Source of the DNA: Butyrivibrio sp. Su6 | Lineage (GTDB): Bacteria; Bacillota; Clostridia; Lachnospirales; Lachnospiraceae | DNA length: 64,000 bases | NCBI RefSeq assembly: GCF_900108105.1 | Contig: NZ_FNUR01000007.1 | Span: 62,001-126,000, forward strand | Direction of reading: 5' to 3' | Part shown: piece by piece, positions 53,308 through 60,906 of the stretch | Numbering within the stretch: position 1 is the first letter of the stretch | Layout of the letters: each line of letters begins with the position of its first letter | Position numbers and translations under genes: made by a program | Notes under the pieces: generated by a model | Told to the model about the DNA's origin: nothing | The model's input: only the letters and a program-made list of their open reading frames with translations | Database searches by the model: none

Positions 53308-54221
53308 TATGTTAATCCTCCATAGATTTTTAATGTTTCTTCAGCATTCCTGCGGATAATGTCCCGCGCCTCTGCAGGCTCTAACACCTCTGCCTTTGCC
53401 CCAAAGGTCATTAACCATGTCACAAGGTTTTCCATATCTGTATAATCTGCCGTAAAGAGTAGCCTTCCATCATCGGCTTCTGTAAAACAATGCGGCCCGA
53501 ATTCTTCAACCAGCCGCCACTTTATATCCGGTGTAAAAAGAGCCTTTACTTTTATACTGCCCGGAAAGATCTTCTCATTCGACAGGTCAGGCATAGGTGC
53601 ATACCTACAAGTGAAATTCACATCCATTTCTGCAACACAATCCATACGGTTCAGCTTGAACAGCCTGTAATCTTTGCGCTCTAAGCACCATCCCCATACA
53701 TACCAGCTTGACCACCGGAAGACAAGATAATATGGTTCTATCCTTCGATTGCTCTCTCCATTCGGTCCATAATATTCAAACTGTATAAGATGCCTGCTCT
53801 CTATCGCTCTCTGGATCACTTCAATCTTTGGAGCAAGGGAGCCCTTATACCATGAGGACAGATCGATAAGTATAGAATCCCTGCCACTGATAAACTCAGA
53901 TGATCCGGTTTGGATTTTCTCCATCAACTGGCCATAGTAGCTGCTTCCGCTCACACTGTCCAGACTCCGCAGTCCTGCAAGTATCATCTGCATGTCCTTC
54001 GATGTCAGAATAGTCCTGTCCATGCGATAGCCATCCATGATGCTGATTCCTCCGCCAACTCCCTGGGAAGTCTGTATAGGAATCCCTGCTTTACACAGAG
54101 CCTCGATGTCTCTATTGATAGTTCTTTTTGAAACCTCGTAGCGTTCTGCCAGCTCAGGTGCTGTAGTTTTCTCTTCCTGAAGTAATACAGAAAGTATTCC
54201 AATCAGCCTGTCTATCTTCAT
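53307..54221 (-). CDS. HTH/WYL-domain transcriptional regulator (YafY type)
   Basis: The 304-residue regulator has an N-terminal DeoR-like helix-turn-helix (LAERYEVSKRTINRDIEALC near 22), a central WYL domain (IQFEYYGPNGESNRRIEPYY, SSWYVWGWCLERKDYRLFKL) and a C-terminal WCX-type extension (VTWLMTFGAKAEVLEPAEAR). It heads a likely operon with the VOC gene and perhaps the GyrI-like and GNAT genes, so it probably controls that set in response to a bound ligand. Confidence 0.9.
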   Translation of the reverse strand: MKIDRLIGILSVLLQEEKTTAPELAERYEVSKRTINRDIEALCKAGIPIQTSQGVGGGISIMDGYRMDRTILTSKDMQMILAGLRSLDSVSGSSYYGQLMEKIQTGSSEFISGRDSILIDLSSWYKGSLAPKIEVIQRAIESRHLIQFEYYGPNGESNRRIEPYYLVFRWSSWYVWGWCLERKDYRLFKLNRMDCVAEMDVNFTCRYAPMPDLSNEKIFPGSIKVKALFTPDIKWRLVEEFGPHCFTEADDGRLLFTADYTDMENLVTWLMTFGAKAEVLEPAEARDIIRRNAEETLKIYGGLT

Positions 54222-54310
54222 TATCTTTCACTCCACTAAAACCATATCATTGCAAACACGACATCTATATGTCATGTTTATTATAACATTTTTTTATTTG
54301 ATATAAAAAA

Positions 54311-54335
54311 CCTCTATCTCATTACAAGATAGAGG
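54311..54335 (-). terminator. Terminator of the acyl-transfer cluster
   Basis: Stem CCTCTATCT / AGATAGAGG (54311-54319 / 54327-54335) ends in a run of six T on the minus strand, 86 bases after the condensation-fold gene. Confidence 0.85.
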
Positions 54336-54420
54336 CTTAAAATTATATGATTATATTCGGATAGAACGCTCCACTTTCTAGGGACTTTGAGCGGAAAACT
54401 GAAAGTTATATTCCATTGAT

Positions 54421-55629
54421 TTACTTTGACTGTATTGAACAAATCCTCATCTTATTGTTTATCGTCAGAACGCCCCACGCCTTCCTGTTTACGGGAGATG
54501 CCGGCGGAATGAATACACCCTCTCTTATAGTGTTGCTCTCCGTTCTTCCAAGGTTCGTGATACAATGGCCGTCGCGCTTTTCATAACCGAACATCTTGCT
54601 ACCGACAAATCTGCCGGCCTTGCTCTCAAAACTTCCAAGAGTCGATATAGCTATGGCATCGAGGAGTTCCGGTTCCATATTGAAATAACACGAGAGAACG
54701 AGCATCTCCCTATCCGGCTTACTTATTATGCTCCTGACTTCATGATCTACAGCCCTTGCGAGTTCCATGATCTCATAGGTTTTCTTCTTAACCACCACGC
54801 TGAATGCTGTAGCATAGTTTCCAAGCGAGCCTTCCTTATAGTTTTTAATCTTATTCCTTATGTCAGAAGCTATGACCACCTTATTTGTTTTCTCATCGAT
54901 CATCATCTTAGCAACAAGATAGTCATTGAGCGATACCCCGTTTTCTCTGCATAGACCAAGGAGCGTATCAAGCTCTTCTCCATCAACTCTCTTTATCTCA
55001 CGCTTTATATCCTGTTTGCGATCATGATCACGTTCAAACTCAAGATACTCGTCGTAGCTGACCCTATGCCCTTCTTTACGCCACTTCTTATTGGCATCTC
55101 TGATCAGCGCCCTGCTGATAAACCTAAGGTCGCTGCCATTCGGAAGATCATCAAGGCTTTCCATCAGCTTCTCATCAACAAGGTGCGGCCTGGCACCGCT
55201 AGTATAATGATCCGCAAACTCCTGCACCAACTGTAGAAGCCCTCTCCCGTCGCAAAGAAGATGATGTGTTATAAAAAGGACTCTCGTTCCGCTCTCGGAT
55301 GGATAAGCATAGACCTTGAGCAGCGCTTCCTTCTGAACATTCCATCCAGCTGAAGATACCGCCTCATAATCAGTCTGCCAGTTATCGTCTGCCTCTTTTA
55401 TCGTTATCGGAATCTCAAGTTCAGGATGCTCCTCATAATATATCAATGAACTTCCCTCCTCCTCGGCTATCAGACTTCTCATAAGCGGATGAGCCGATCT
55501 AAGAACACCAATGCTCTCGATGATACCGTCCGCATCGAACTCCGCTCCGATTTCCGCCATGATACCGAAGTGCATGTTCGGGGACATATAGTGCGCCCTT
55601 TCCGTATATAAGTATTTCCTACCTGGCAT
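54421..55629 (-). CDS. Condensation-fold acyltransferase-like protein
   Basis: The 402-residue protein has the chloramphenicol-acetyltransferase/condensation fold. The active-site motif HHLLCDG is at 122-128 in the context LFITHHLLCDGRGLLQL, and the second half has the VVIASDIRNKI latch-like region. Such proteins join acyl groups to alcohols or amines (PapA, alcohol acetyltransferase, NRPS condensation). No carrier protein or NRPS module is in sight, so a stand-alone acyl-CoA-dependent transferase is the simplest guess. AGGAG precedes the ATG. Confidence 0.8.
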   Translation of the reverse strand: MPGRKYLYTERAHYMSPNMHFGIMAEIGAEFDADGIIESIGVLRSAHPLMRSLIAEEEGSSLIYYEEHPELEIPITIKEADDNWQTDYEAVSSAGWNVQKEALLKVYAYPSESGTRVLFITHHLLCDGRGLLQLVQEFADHYTSGARPHLVDEKLMESLDDLPNGSDLRFISRALIRDANKKWRKEGHRVSYDEYLEFERDHDRKQDIKREIKRVDGEELDTLLGLCRENGVSLNDYLVAKMMIDEKTNKVVIASDIRNKIKNYKEGSLGNYATAFSVVVKKKTYEIMELARAVDHEVRSIISKPDREMLVLSCYFNMEPELLDAIAISTLGSFESKAGRFVGSKMFGYEKRDGHCITNLGRTESNTIREGVFIPPASPVNRKAWGVLTINNKMRICSIQSK

Positions 55630-55662
55630 AAATCTCTCTTTCTCCTTATGAACTACATTCTT

Positions 55663-56097
55663 TTAGTCAGTTATACTTTCTTTCGCACTGTTGATAAGAC
55701 CGAGAAGGCCCGTCTCCTTAATAAGAGCTATACCCTGGAATTCATCTCCGAGGACAATCAGATTGTCGCCTGTGTTAATATCGAAGATTTTTCTTGCTTT
55801 GGCAGGAATGACGATCTGACCCTTATCTCCCACTTTGACCATTCCAAAGATATGTTTTCCTTTCGGCGGTATAGTATATCCCAGGTTGTCCGAATCATTC
55901 TTTTCATATGAGATAAGGTCGTCCATGGATACACCAAAGAGGTCAGCCAGCATCTTACATCTCTTTATGTCCGGCAGCGACTCTCCGGTCTCATATTTTG
56001 AAAGCGTCTGTCTGGATACGCCTATCTTCTCTGCAATTTCCTCCTGTGACAGGTTATTAAGCTTTCTTAATTCCATAAGATTGTCTGCAAAACTCAT
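55663..56097 (-). CDS. XRE helix-turn-helix regulator fused to an AbrB-type domain
   Basis: Residues ~5-60 are an XRE DNA-binding domain (LSQEEIAEKIGVSRQTLSKY). Residues ~84-130 are a SpoVT/AbrB swapped-hairpin domain (VKVGDKGQIVIPAKARKIF), a second DNA-binding fold. The frame opens 12 codons upstream inside the neighbouring gene, but the ATG at 56097 has AAGGAG and overlaps the acyltransferase stop (ATGA), giving 144 residues. Probably controls its own cluster. Confidence 0.9.
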   Translation of the reverse strand: MSFADNLMELRKLNNLSQEEIAEKIGVSRQTLSKYETGESLPDIKRCKMLADLFGVSMDDLISYEKNDSDNLGYTIPPKGKHIFGMVKVGDKGQIVIPAKARKIFDINTGDNLIVLGDEFQGIALIKETGLLGLINSAKESITD

Positions 56098-57170
56098 GTT
56101 TTCTTCTCCTTTTTTATTCCCAGAACACACCACCTTATGAAAGGTATGCGGCTCATGATTTCATACAGAAGGTAGGAGCCTGCGAATGCTGCTATTGCAA
56201 CCAACAGGTATACGATGACAGGGGCAAGGAACGGACATAATGTATGCAGATACCATCCGCTGACCGCTATCATCAGATAATGGAATACGTAGAGGCCCCA
56301 TGATTTTCGGCACATCCACTTTGAGAAAGCATTCGTGAAATTTCCCCATTTTTTCATGAAGGCAAGTATACCGAGAGTTCCAAACCATGCGTATACATTG
56401 CACATGATTGTGTCCAGAACTACATGATCCGGATAAGGCTGACCTATATATAAAATCACGAAGGCTACGCAGGATGCGATGGCAAGAATGCTTAATAACA
56501 GCCAGCTTTCGCCAAGTCGATCCATCACTTCGTCATGGGACAGTACAAAGTAGCCTATCAAAAAGCCCAGTCCGTAAATACCGAATCTGTATACCACTAT
56601 TATCGGTGTGTTAAGTATCTGCGCTGCTCCGTATACGGGTATGACAAGAAGTATAAGTGTCAAAAGATTTGCTTTGCCGCATATATTATAGAATCTGTCT
56701 TTTTCAATCCTTCTGATCAGTACCAGTATCAGGCTGAAGAGCCAAAGCATCTGAATGTACCACAGCGGACCTGATCCGCTGACTGCCATTATCAGGAAAA
56801 GGATTGGCCCTGATACGTTGTTCATGGAATTAAAAGCACCGGACATCAGCATGTTGTAATAGCCAAGAACCCAGCCGAAAACCAAAAGGCCGATTGTTGA
56901 TGGCACAAGATACTTTCTCGTCCTTACGCTGATAAATTCCTTTTCTGTTCGTTTAATTAGTTCATAGCGGGCTGACATGCCGGATACCACAAACAGAAGT
57001 AACATGAACCAAGGATATACAATGTACTGATATATATCCTGTGGCTGATGTTTACTGAAAGGTCCGATGATGCCATGTTGTGTTACACCGTTGAATATGT
57101 AGATTACATGATAGATGACAACCAGCACTACTGTTATCCAGCGAATATTATCCAAATACACCTTCCTCAT
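56094..57170 (-). CDS. Acyltransferase 3 family membrane protein
   Basis: About 358 residues with around ten membrane helices. It starts with the family pattern RKVYLDNIRWITVVLVVIYH, whose histidine is the catalytic candidate, and includes PWFMLLLFVVSGMSARYELI and the WYIQMLWLFSLILVLIRR segment. Such proteins transfer acyl groups to sugars or other surface molecules across the membrane. The frame opens at 57215, but the ATG at 57170 has AAAGGTGG in the right place. First gene of an operon with the XRE-AbrB regulator and the condensation-fold protein. Confidence 0.9.
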   Translation of the reverse strand: MRKVYLDNIRWITVVLVVIYHVIYIFNGVTQHGIIGPFSKHQPQDIYQYIVYPWFMLLLFVVSGMSARYELIKRTEKEFISVRTRKYLVPSTIGLLVFGWVLGYYNMLMSGAFNSMNNVSGPILFLIMAVSGSGPLWYIQMLWLFSLILVLIRRIEKDRFYNICGKANLLTLILLVIPVYGAAQILNTPIIVVYRFGIYGLGFLIGYFVLSHDEVMDRLGESWLLLSILAIASCVAFVILYIGQPYPDHVVLDTIMCNVYAWFGTLGILAFMKKWGNFTNAFSKWMCRKSWGLYVFHYLMIAVSGWYLHTLCPFLAPVIVYLLVAIAAFAGSYLLYEIMSRIPFIRWCVLGIKKEKKT

Positions 57171-57207
57171 ATTTCTACCACCTTTGCCAAATATTTTAAC
57201 ATTTTTA

Positions 57208-57480
57208 TCAATCATAAAAAAGTAAGCTCCACCTGTCTACCAAGCGAAGCTTACATATTTTGCTATTTTTTGTTAAATTTGGTTGCGAGCGCATAGTTTT
57301 ATAAAAGCGCTCATTCACTGTAACTGTACAAACCTTATATCCAAGTTTCCCCATGAATGGAACCTTTTCATATTTCCTAGTTTCAGTATCAATAATGATC
57401 ATGGCTGATTCTCCAATCTGCCTTCCATCACTATATGTTGAAAATACATCTGTAGAAATGAAGCCATTCTTTTCTCTAAG
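57208..57480 (-). pseudogene. Possible remnant of an unknown gene
   Basis: A protein-like frame runs from the end of the nuclease gene through 57208 and contains sensible sequence (FISTDVFSTYSDGRQIGESA, then MIIIDTETRKYEKVPFMGKL and GYKVCTVTVNERFYKTMRSQ). It has no good start codon except an internal ATG at 57402 without a ribosome site, and its last ~15 codons run through a terminator hairpin. It may be the 3' end of a decayed gene. No family was recognised. Confidence 0.35.
57215..57254 (-). terminator. Terminator behind the nuclease gene region
   Basis: Stem GTAAGCT / AGCTTAC (57222-57228 / 57248-57254), then six T on the minus strand just before the acyltransferase gene. Confidence 0.65.
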
Positions 57481-57482
57481 TA

Positions 57483-58286
57483 TTATAGCAAGAAATTATC
57501 AATCATTTTCTTTATGGTTCTATCATTAAGCACTATGTTTGATGTCTCGAAGGTAAGCATTAGTCTATCCCCGGGTATTATTCCATTATAAATATATGAA
57601 TTAATCTTCCTTACTGCTTTTTCGGAGTATTTAGGATCATCCATTTTTCCATCATGCTCCCAATATACTTCTTTTCCTGTCTTGCGACTGAGAATTGTAA
57701 AGTCCGGATACACCACCCCATAGCCTTTTAAGACAATAGGACATTCATATTTGTATTCAATTCCCAAATCGAATAAAGTATCTGCGATCAGCTTTTCTGA
57801 CTTTGATCTTACCCTCTCTCCTTTTTTGGTATATATTTCAGGTGTACCTTCATCAAACGCTTTTCCTGTATATGGGATTGCTTTCCAATCAGCCACTTTC
57901 TGCTCCCATGTCTTTTCAACAGGTGTAACCAGAGCCTGCCTATTGACGTTCATATTGGTATAGATAAGTTCAAGCTCATCTTCCGAATACTCTTTACTAA
58001 TGATCTGGATTTGCTTAAGTCTCCTATCTACCAGCTTTTTCATCTTCTGGTCATAAGACTTTTGAGCCAGTCTTCTAACAAGAGGCATATCCTCTTTCTT
58101 TAGGTATTCTCCTTGTTTTTGATACTTACCATCCTTTTCTTTGCAATGCATGTACTGAATATGTTTGCCGGATGATGTTATCCTAAGATTGCCTTCAGGC
58201 ACTTCAACAAGTCTTTTATCTACATCCTGTTTGATTTTCTTTAGTCTTTTCTCTTCTGCAATTAAGTATTTCTTTAGTCCTATCAT
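57483..58286 (-). CDS. Orphan PD-(D/E)XK-like nuclease
   Basis: The 267-residue protein has a Lys/Arg-rich helical N-terminal half (~1-130) with a KHIQYMHCKEKDGKYQKQGE-type segment, and a C-terminal restriction-endonuclease-like domain. Its key residues are Glu164 in RSKSEKLIADTL, Asp195 in YPDFTIL and Glu210 in VYWEHDGKMDD, with strand-loop spacing as in PD-(D/E)XK nucleases; a lysine follows at 214. The family is known to me only as an unnamed nuclease group of Firmicutes. AAGGAG precedes the ATG. No methylase, helicase or other defence gene is adjacent. The upstream side is a repeat field. Confidence 0.7.
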   Translation of the reverse strand: MIGLKKYLIAEEKRLKKIKQDVDKRLVEVPEGNLRITSSGKHIQYMHCKEKDGKYQKQGEYLKKEDMPLVRRLAQKSYDQKMKKLVDRRLKQIQIISKEYSEDELELIYTNMNVNRQALVTPVEKTWEQKVADWKAIPYTGKAFDEGTPEIYTKKGERVRSKSEKLIADTLFDLGIEYKYECPIVLKGYGVVYPDFTILSRKTGKEVYWEHDGKMDDPKYSEKAVRKINSYIYNGIIPGDRLMLTFETSNIVLNDRTIKKMIDNFLL

Positions 58287-58309
58287 TTTTTATTTCTCCT
58301 TTTTGTTTT

Positions 58310-58390
58310 TTACTTGTTTGTTACTTGTTTCTTACTTGTTTCTTCTTTTACTTGTTGTTTCTATTGCTTGTTGTTTTTTGCTTGTTTTTT
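58310..58390 (-). repeat. Short AACAAG-type direct repeats in the nuclease leader
   Basis: On the minus strand the ~75 bases before the nuclease ribosome site contain six copies of AACAAG(T/C)A, the three nearest the gene at an 11-base period. They are almost pure A and C/G-poor, so they would give an unstructured, A-rich mRNA leader. Confidence 0.6.
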
Positions 58391-58896
58391 TTGGGGGCAG
58401 TGGTAATTGTTTTAGGCTTCCTGCCTATATTAGGCGTTTTCCTGAAAGGAGCATTGCTTTATTCACCATTCGTTCTGCCACTATTCAGTCTTCAGCCAAT
58501 ATAGGCATTGCAATTATCAATTGCTGTTCTGCCTAAATCCAGTTCTCTTGCAATATAGGCATTGATTTTAAGTAGCAATTTTCTGCTACCATTTGCCATT
58601 CCCGCCATATAGGCAGTTTGTCCAACGTAAAATTAACTGCCTATAGTGGCAATACTCGGTATATAGGCAGAACTGATACTTCAAAATCAACTGCCTACAC
58701 AAGCGATACTCAGGATATAGGCATAACTGATCCCTCAAAATCAACTGCCTACACAAGCAACACTAGGAATATAGGCAGACACCCCCCATTTTATTTATAA
58801 TGATCAACTGCCTATATCAACAAGTCTCGGAATATAGGCAGAGTTCACCTCACTAAAATCAACTGCCACTATCACAGAAATTGCTCAAGTACCAGA
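58367..58896. repeat. Array of 34-bp units at an exact 54-bp period
   Basis: Units of 34 bp opening CTGCCTA and closing ATATAGGCAG (ends inverted to each other) start at 58421, 58475, 58529, 58583, 58637, 58691 and 58745, each exactly 54 bases apart. A further unit at 58808 (spacing 63) and decayed ones at 58367 and 58863 follow the same pattern. The 20-base gaps vary, though the later ones share ACTGAT...TCAAAATCAA. The ~16-base middle of each unit varies too. With no Cas gene and imperfect repeats it is not CRISPR. It lies just upstream of the nuclease gene. Confidence 0.85.
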
Positions 58897-58976
58897 AATC
58901 ATGCCATAAGAAGCAGAAATCATGCCACAAGCAGCAAAAATCATGCCATAAGTAGCAGAAAACATGCTATATGTCG
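58893..58976 (+). repeat. Four tandem 21-bp repeats
   Basis: Copies start at 58893, 58914, 58935 and 58956 with the common form CAGAAATCATGCCATAAG; the last has diverged. They directly follow the 54-bp-period array. The remaining stretch to 59048 shows only AT-rich sequence with one further CTGCCT. Confidence 0.8.
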
Positions 58977-59048
58977 TTAAACTTTGGAATATCAGCAGCG
59001 AAAAGAATATAAATAATCACTGCCTGTCTTTCGAATGAAAGAATAGTA

Positions 59049-59075
59049 GCAGTCCGCCAAGAACAGCGGACTGCA
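59049..59075 (-). terminator. Hairpin behind rlmD
   Basis: Stem GCAGTCCGC / GCGGACTGC (perfect 9 bp) lies 50 bases after the rlmD stop; the T tract on the minus strand is poor. Confidence 0.5.
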
Positions 59076-59124
59076 AATTAGTCATATAATTGTTATCTCG
59101 CAAAAACAACCGCTCCTGTAAAAC

Positions 59125-60537
59125 TCAGCCTTCGCTGCCGCTCGTTTTCGTTAAGAGAACGACGGTTTCTACATGGCTTGTCCATGGGAATTGATCAACA
59201 GCTACTGCGCGGCTCATCATGTAGCCGTTTTGCTGGAAGATCTCCAGGTCGCGGGCAAGAGATGTTGGTTTGCAGGAAACGTAAATTATATAGTTTACGT
59301 CATAATTTATGATCTTAGTAAGAGCCTTAGGATTAATTCCATCACGAGGCGGATCAAGGATAATAAGATCTGGCTTTACCTCTATATCATCTAAAACCTT
59401 AAGCACATCGCCTGCGATGAATTCGCAGTTATCGAGGTGGTTAAGCTTTGCATTCTCTTTTGCAGCCTCAACAGCCTCCTCAACGATCTCAACACCAATG
59501 ACCTTTGTGGCAACAGGCGCAAGGAGCTGAGCAATTGTGCCGGTTCCTGAATAGAGGTCGTAAATTACGCCGTCCTGCTTTATGTTCTTCTGATCATAAA
59601 GACTCTGGATATAGCCTCTTACTGTCTGATACAGAACCTCAGCACTTAAGCTGTTAGTCTGGAAAAATGAGAAAGGTGTGATCCTGAACTTAAGGCCTAA
59701 AAGCTGCTCATAGAAAAAGTCCTGACCATATAAGATCTCAGTGCCTTCATCAATTACAGCATCAGCAAGAGAATCATTCTTTGTGTGAAGAATTCCTGTG
59801 ATCCTGCCCTCAAGCTCAAGGTTTAAAAGAGCTTCCTTAAAGCCTGTAAGATCATGCTCTTCCTGAGTTGTTGTGATAAGGTCAACCAGGATATCTCCGG
59901 TTCTGACTGCCTTTCTAACAAGGAGATGCCTTAAATAGCCCTCCTGTTTCATCCTATGGTAAAAAGAGATTTCTTTTCTGTCATACATAGGTGAAAAATA
60001 ATCCAGTGTTGCTGAAAGGATAGCCCTGTAATCATCATCGACAATTCTGCAGCCGCTGACAGTTACAATGTCATAAAAGCTTCCTTTTTTGTGCATGCCA
60101 AGACAAAGGGGTCCTCCCATGACTTCGTCACCAAATGAGAACTCCATCTTATTTCTGTAGGCAAACTTAATAGGGCTTACTTTGATGCCCTCCCAGGTAA
60201 ACCTTGTAGTATTTCTTTCTACTGCAGGCTTAAGTAAGCTTCTTACCTGCTGTTCCTTAAGGCCAAGTTCCTTAACATAAGGCATTGTAAGGTAACTGCA
60301 GCCACCGCATTTACCAAAATGCATACATGGACTTTCAATGCAGTCAGGAGCTTCTTCTAAGACTTCCAAAAGTCTTCCTTCTGCCTTACCGTTTCTTACT
60401 TTCTGTATCTGTACTGAAACTTTCTGATCAGGAAGAACGCCCTTAACAGCGATCTTCCCGTCAGGAGCCTCTATTATTCCTTTGTTAGGGAATTCAACCC
60501 TTTTTACTATTCCTGTATAAACTTCTTTTTTCTTCAC
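59125..60537 (-). CDS. rlmD: 23S rRNA uracil-C5 methyltransferase, RumA/RlmCD type
   Basis: SAM-dependent enzyme of the TrmA/RumA family, 470 residues. It has a TRAM-like N-terminal domain (1-60), the iron-sulfur cysteine set CMHFGKCGGCSYL near 73, the SAM site IYDLYSGTGTIAQLL near 322, and the catalytic cysteine motif YVSCKPTSLARDLE near 425 with DPPRDGIN before it. It makes 5-methyluridine in 23S rRNA. It is 10 bases downstream of the small membrane protein gene and probably shares its transcript. Confidence 0.94.
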   Translation of the reverse strand: MKKKEVYTGIVKRVEFPNKGIIEAPDGKIAVKGVLPDQKVSVQIQKVRNGKAEGRLLEVLEEAPDCIESPCMHFGKCGGCSYLTMPYVKELGLKEQQVRSLLKPAVERNTTRFTWEGIKVSPIKFAYRNKMEFSFGDEVMGGPLCLGMHKKGSFYDIVTVSGCRIVDDDYRAILSATLDYFSPMYDRKEISFYHRMKQEGYLRHLLVRKAVRTGDILVDLITTTQEEHDLTGFKEALLNLELEGRITGILHTKNDSLADAVIDEGTEILYGQDFFYEQLLGLKFRITPFSFFQTNSLSAEVLYQTVRGYIQSLYDQKNIKQDGVIYDLYSGTGTIAQLLAPVATKVIGVEIVEEAVEAAKENAKLNHLDNCEFIAGDVLKVLDDIEVKPDLIILDPPRDGINPKALTKIINYDVNYIIYVSCKPTSLARDLEIFQQNGYMMSRAVAVDQFPWTSHVETVVLLTKTSGSEG

Positions 60538-60547
60538 TTTTTAATTC

Positions 60548-60814
60548 TTAACTTTCCTTGATGAAGTCATCGTCGTCGAAGTCATCTTCGAAATCATCGA
60601 AGTCATCATCATAATAATCATCTTCAAATGCCGGTGTCATGTAGCGATAAACAAGATAAGAAATGATCGCAACAGCTGAAATAGAACCAAGAACAGCCAA
60701 ACACCACAGGATCACGTTGGAAGGCTTCTTAGCATTTGCAGCCTCTCTCTTGTCGAGAAGTTCGTTAATACGTGTCATTTCAATAATGTCATCGATCTTT
60801 GTTTTTACTTCCAT
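60548..60814 (-). CDS. Small membrane protein with an acidic tail
   Basis: 88 residues: a helical charged start (MEVKTKIDDIIEMTRINELL), one membrane helix at ~35-57 and a C-terminal tail of almost only Asp, Glu, Phe and Tyr (DDYYDDDFDDFEDD). The frame opens at 60877, but the ATG at 60814 has AAAGGGG upstream. The family is common in Lachnospiraceae beside pcrA as far as I recall, but its function is unknown. Confidence 0.75.
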   Translation of the reverse strand: MEVKTKIDDIIEMTRINELLDKREAANAKKPSNVILWCLAVLGSISAVAIISYLVYRYMTPAFEDDYYDDDFDDFEDDFDDDDFIKES

Positions 60815-60906
60815 AAGTAACCCCTTTCTATAAGAAAAAAATTTATTAATATCAGTATACCATAATTCCCAGCTCATTCATTACTTCACTGAGAATTGTG
60901 ACATAC

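Noticed and set aside
58618-58800. 60-codon frame giving an 18-residue repeat protein
   Set aside because: It exists only because the 54-bp period is a multiple of three; no ribosome site and not on the strand of the neighbouring genes.
58367-58896. CRISPR array
   Set aside because: The period is regular, but the 34-bp units are only similar at their ends, the gaps are as conserved as the units in places, and there is no Cas gene in the window.
57483-59124. Restriction-modification or defence island
   Set aside because: Only a single nuclease-like gene is present, without methylase, specificity, helicase or toxin partner, so a system cannot be claimed.
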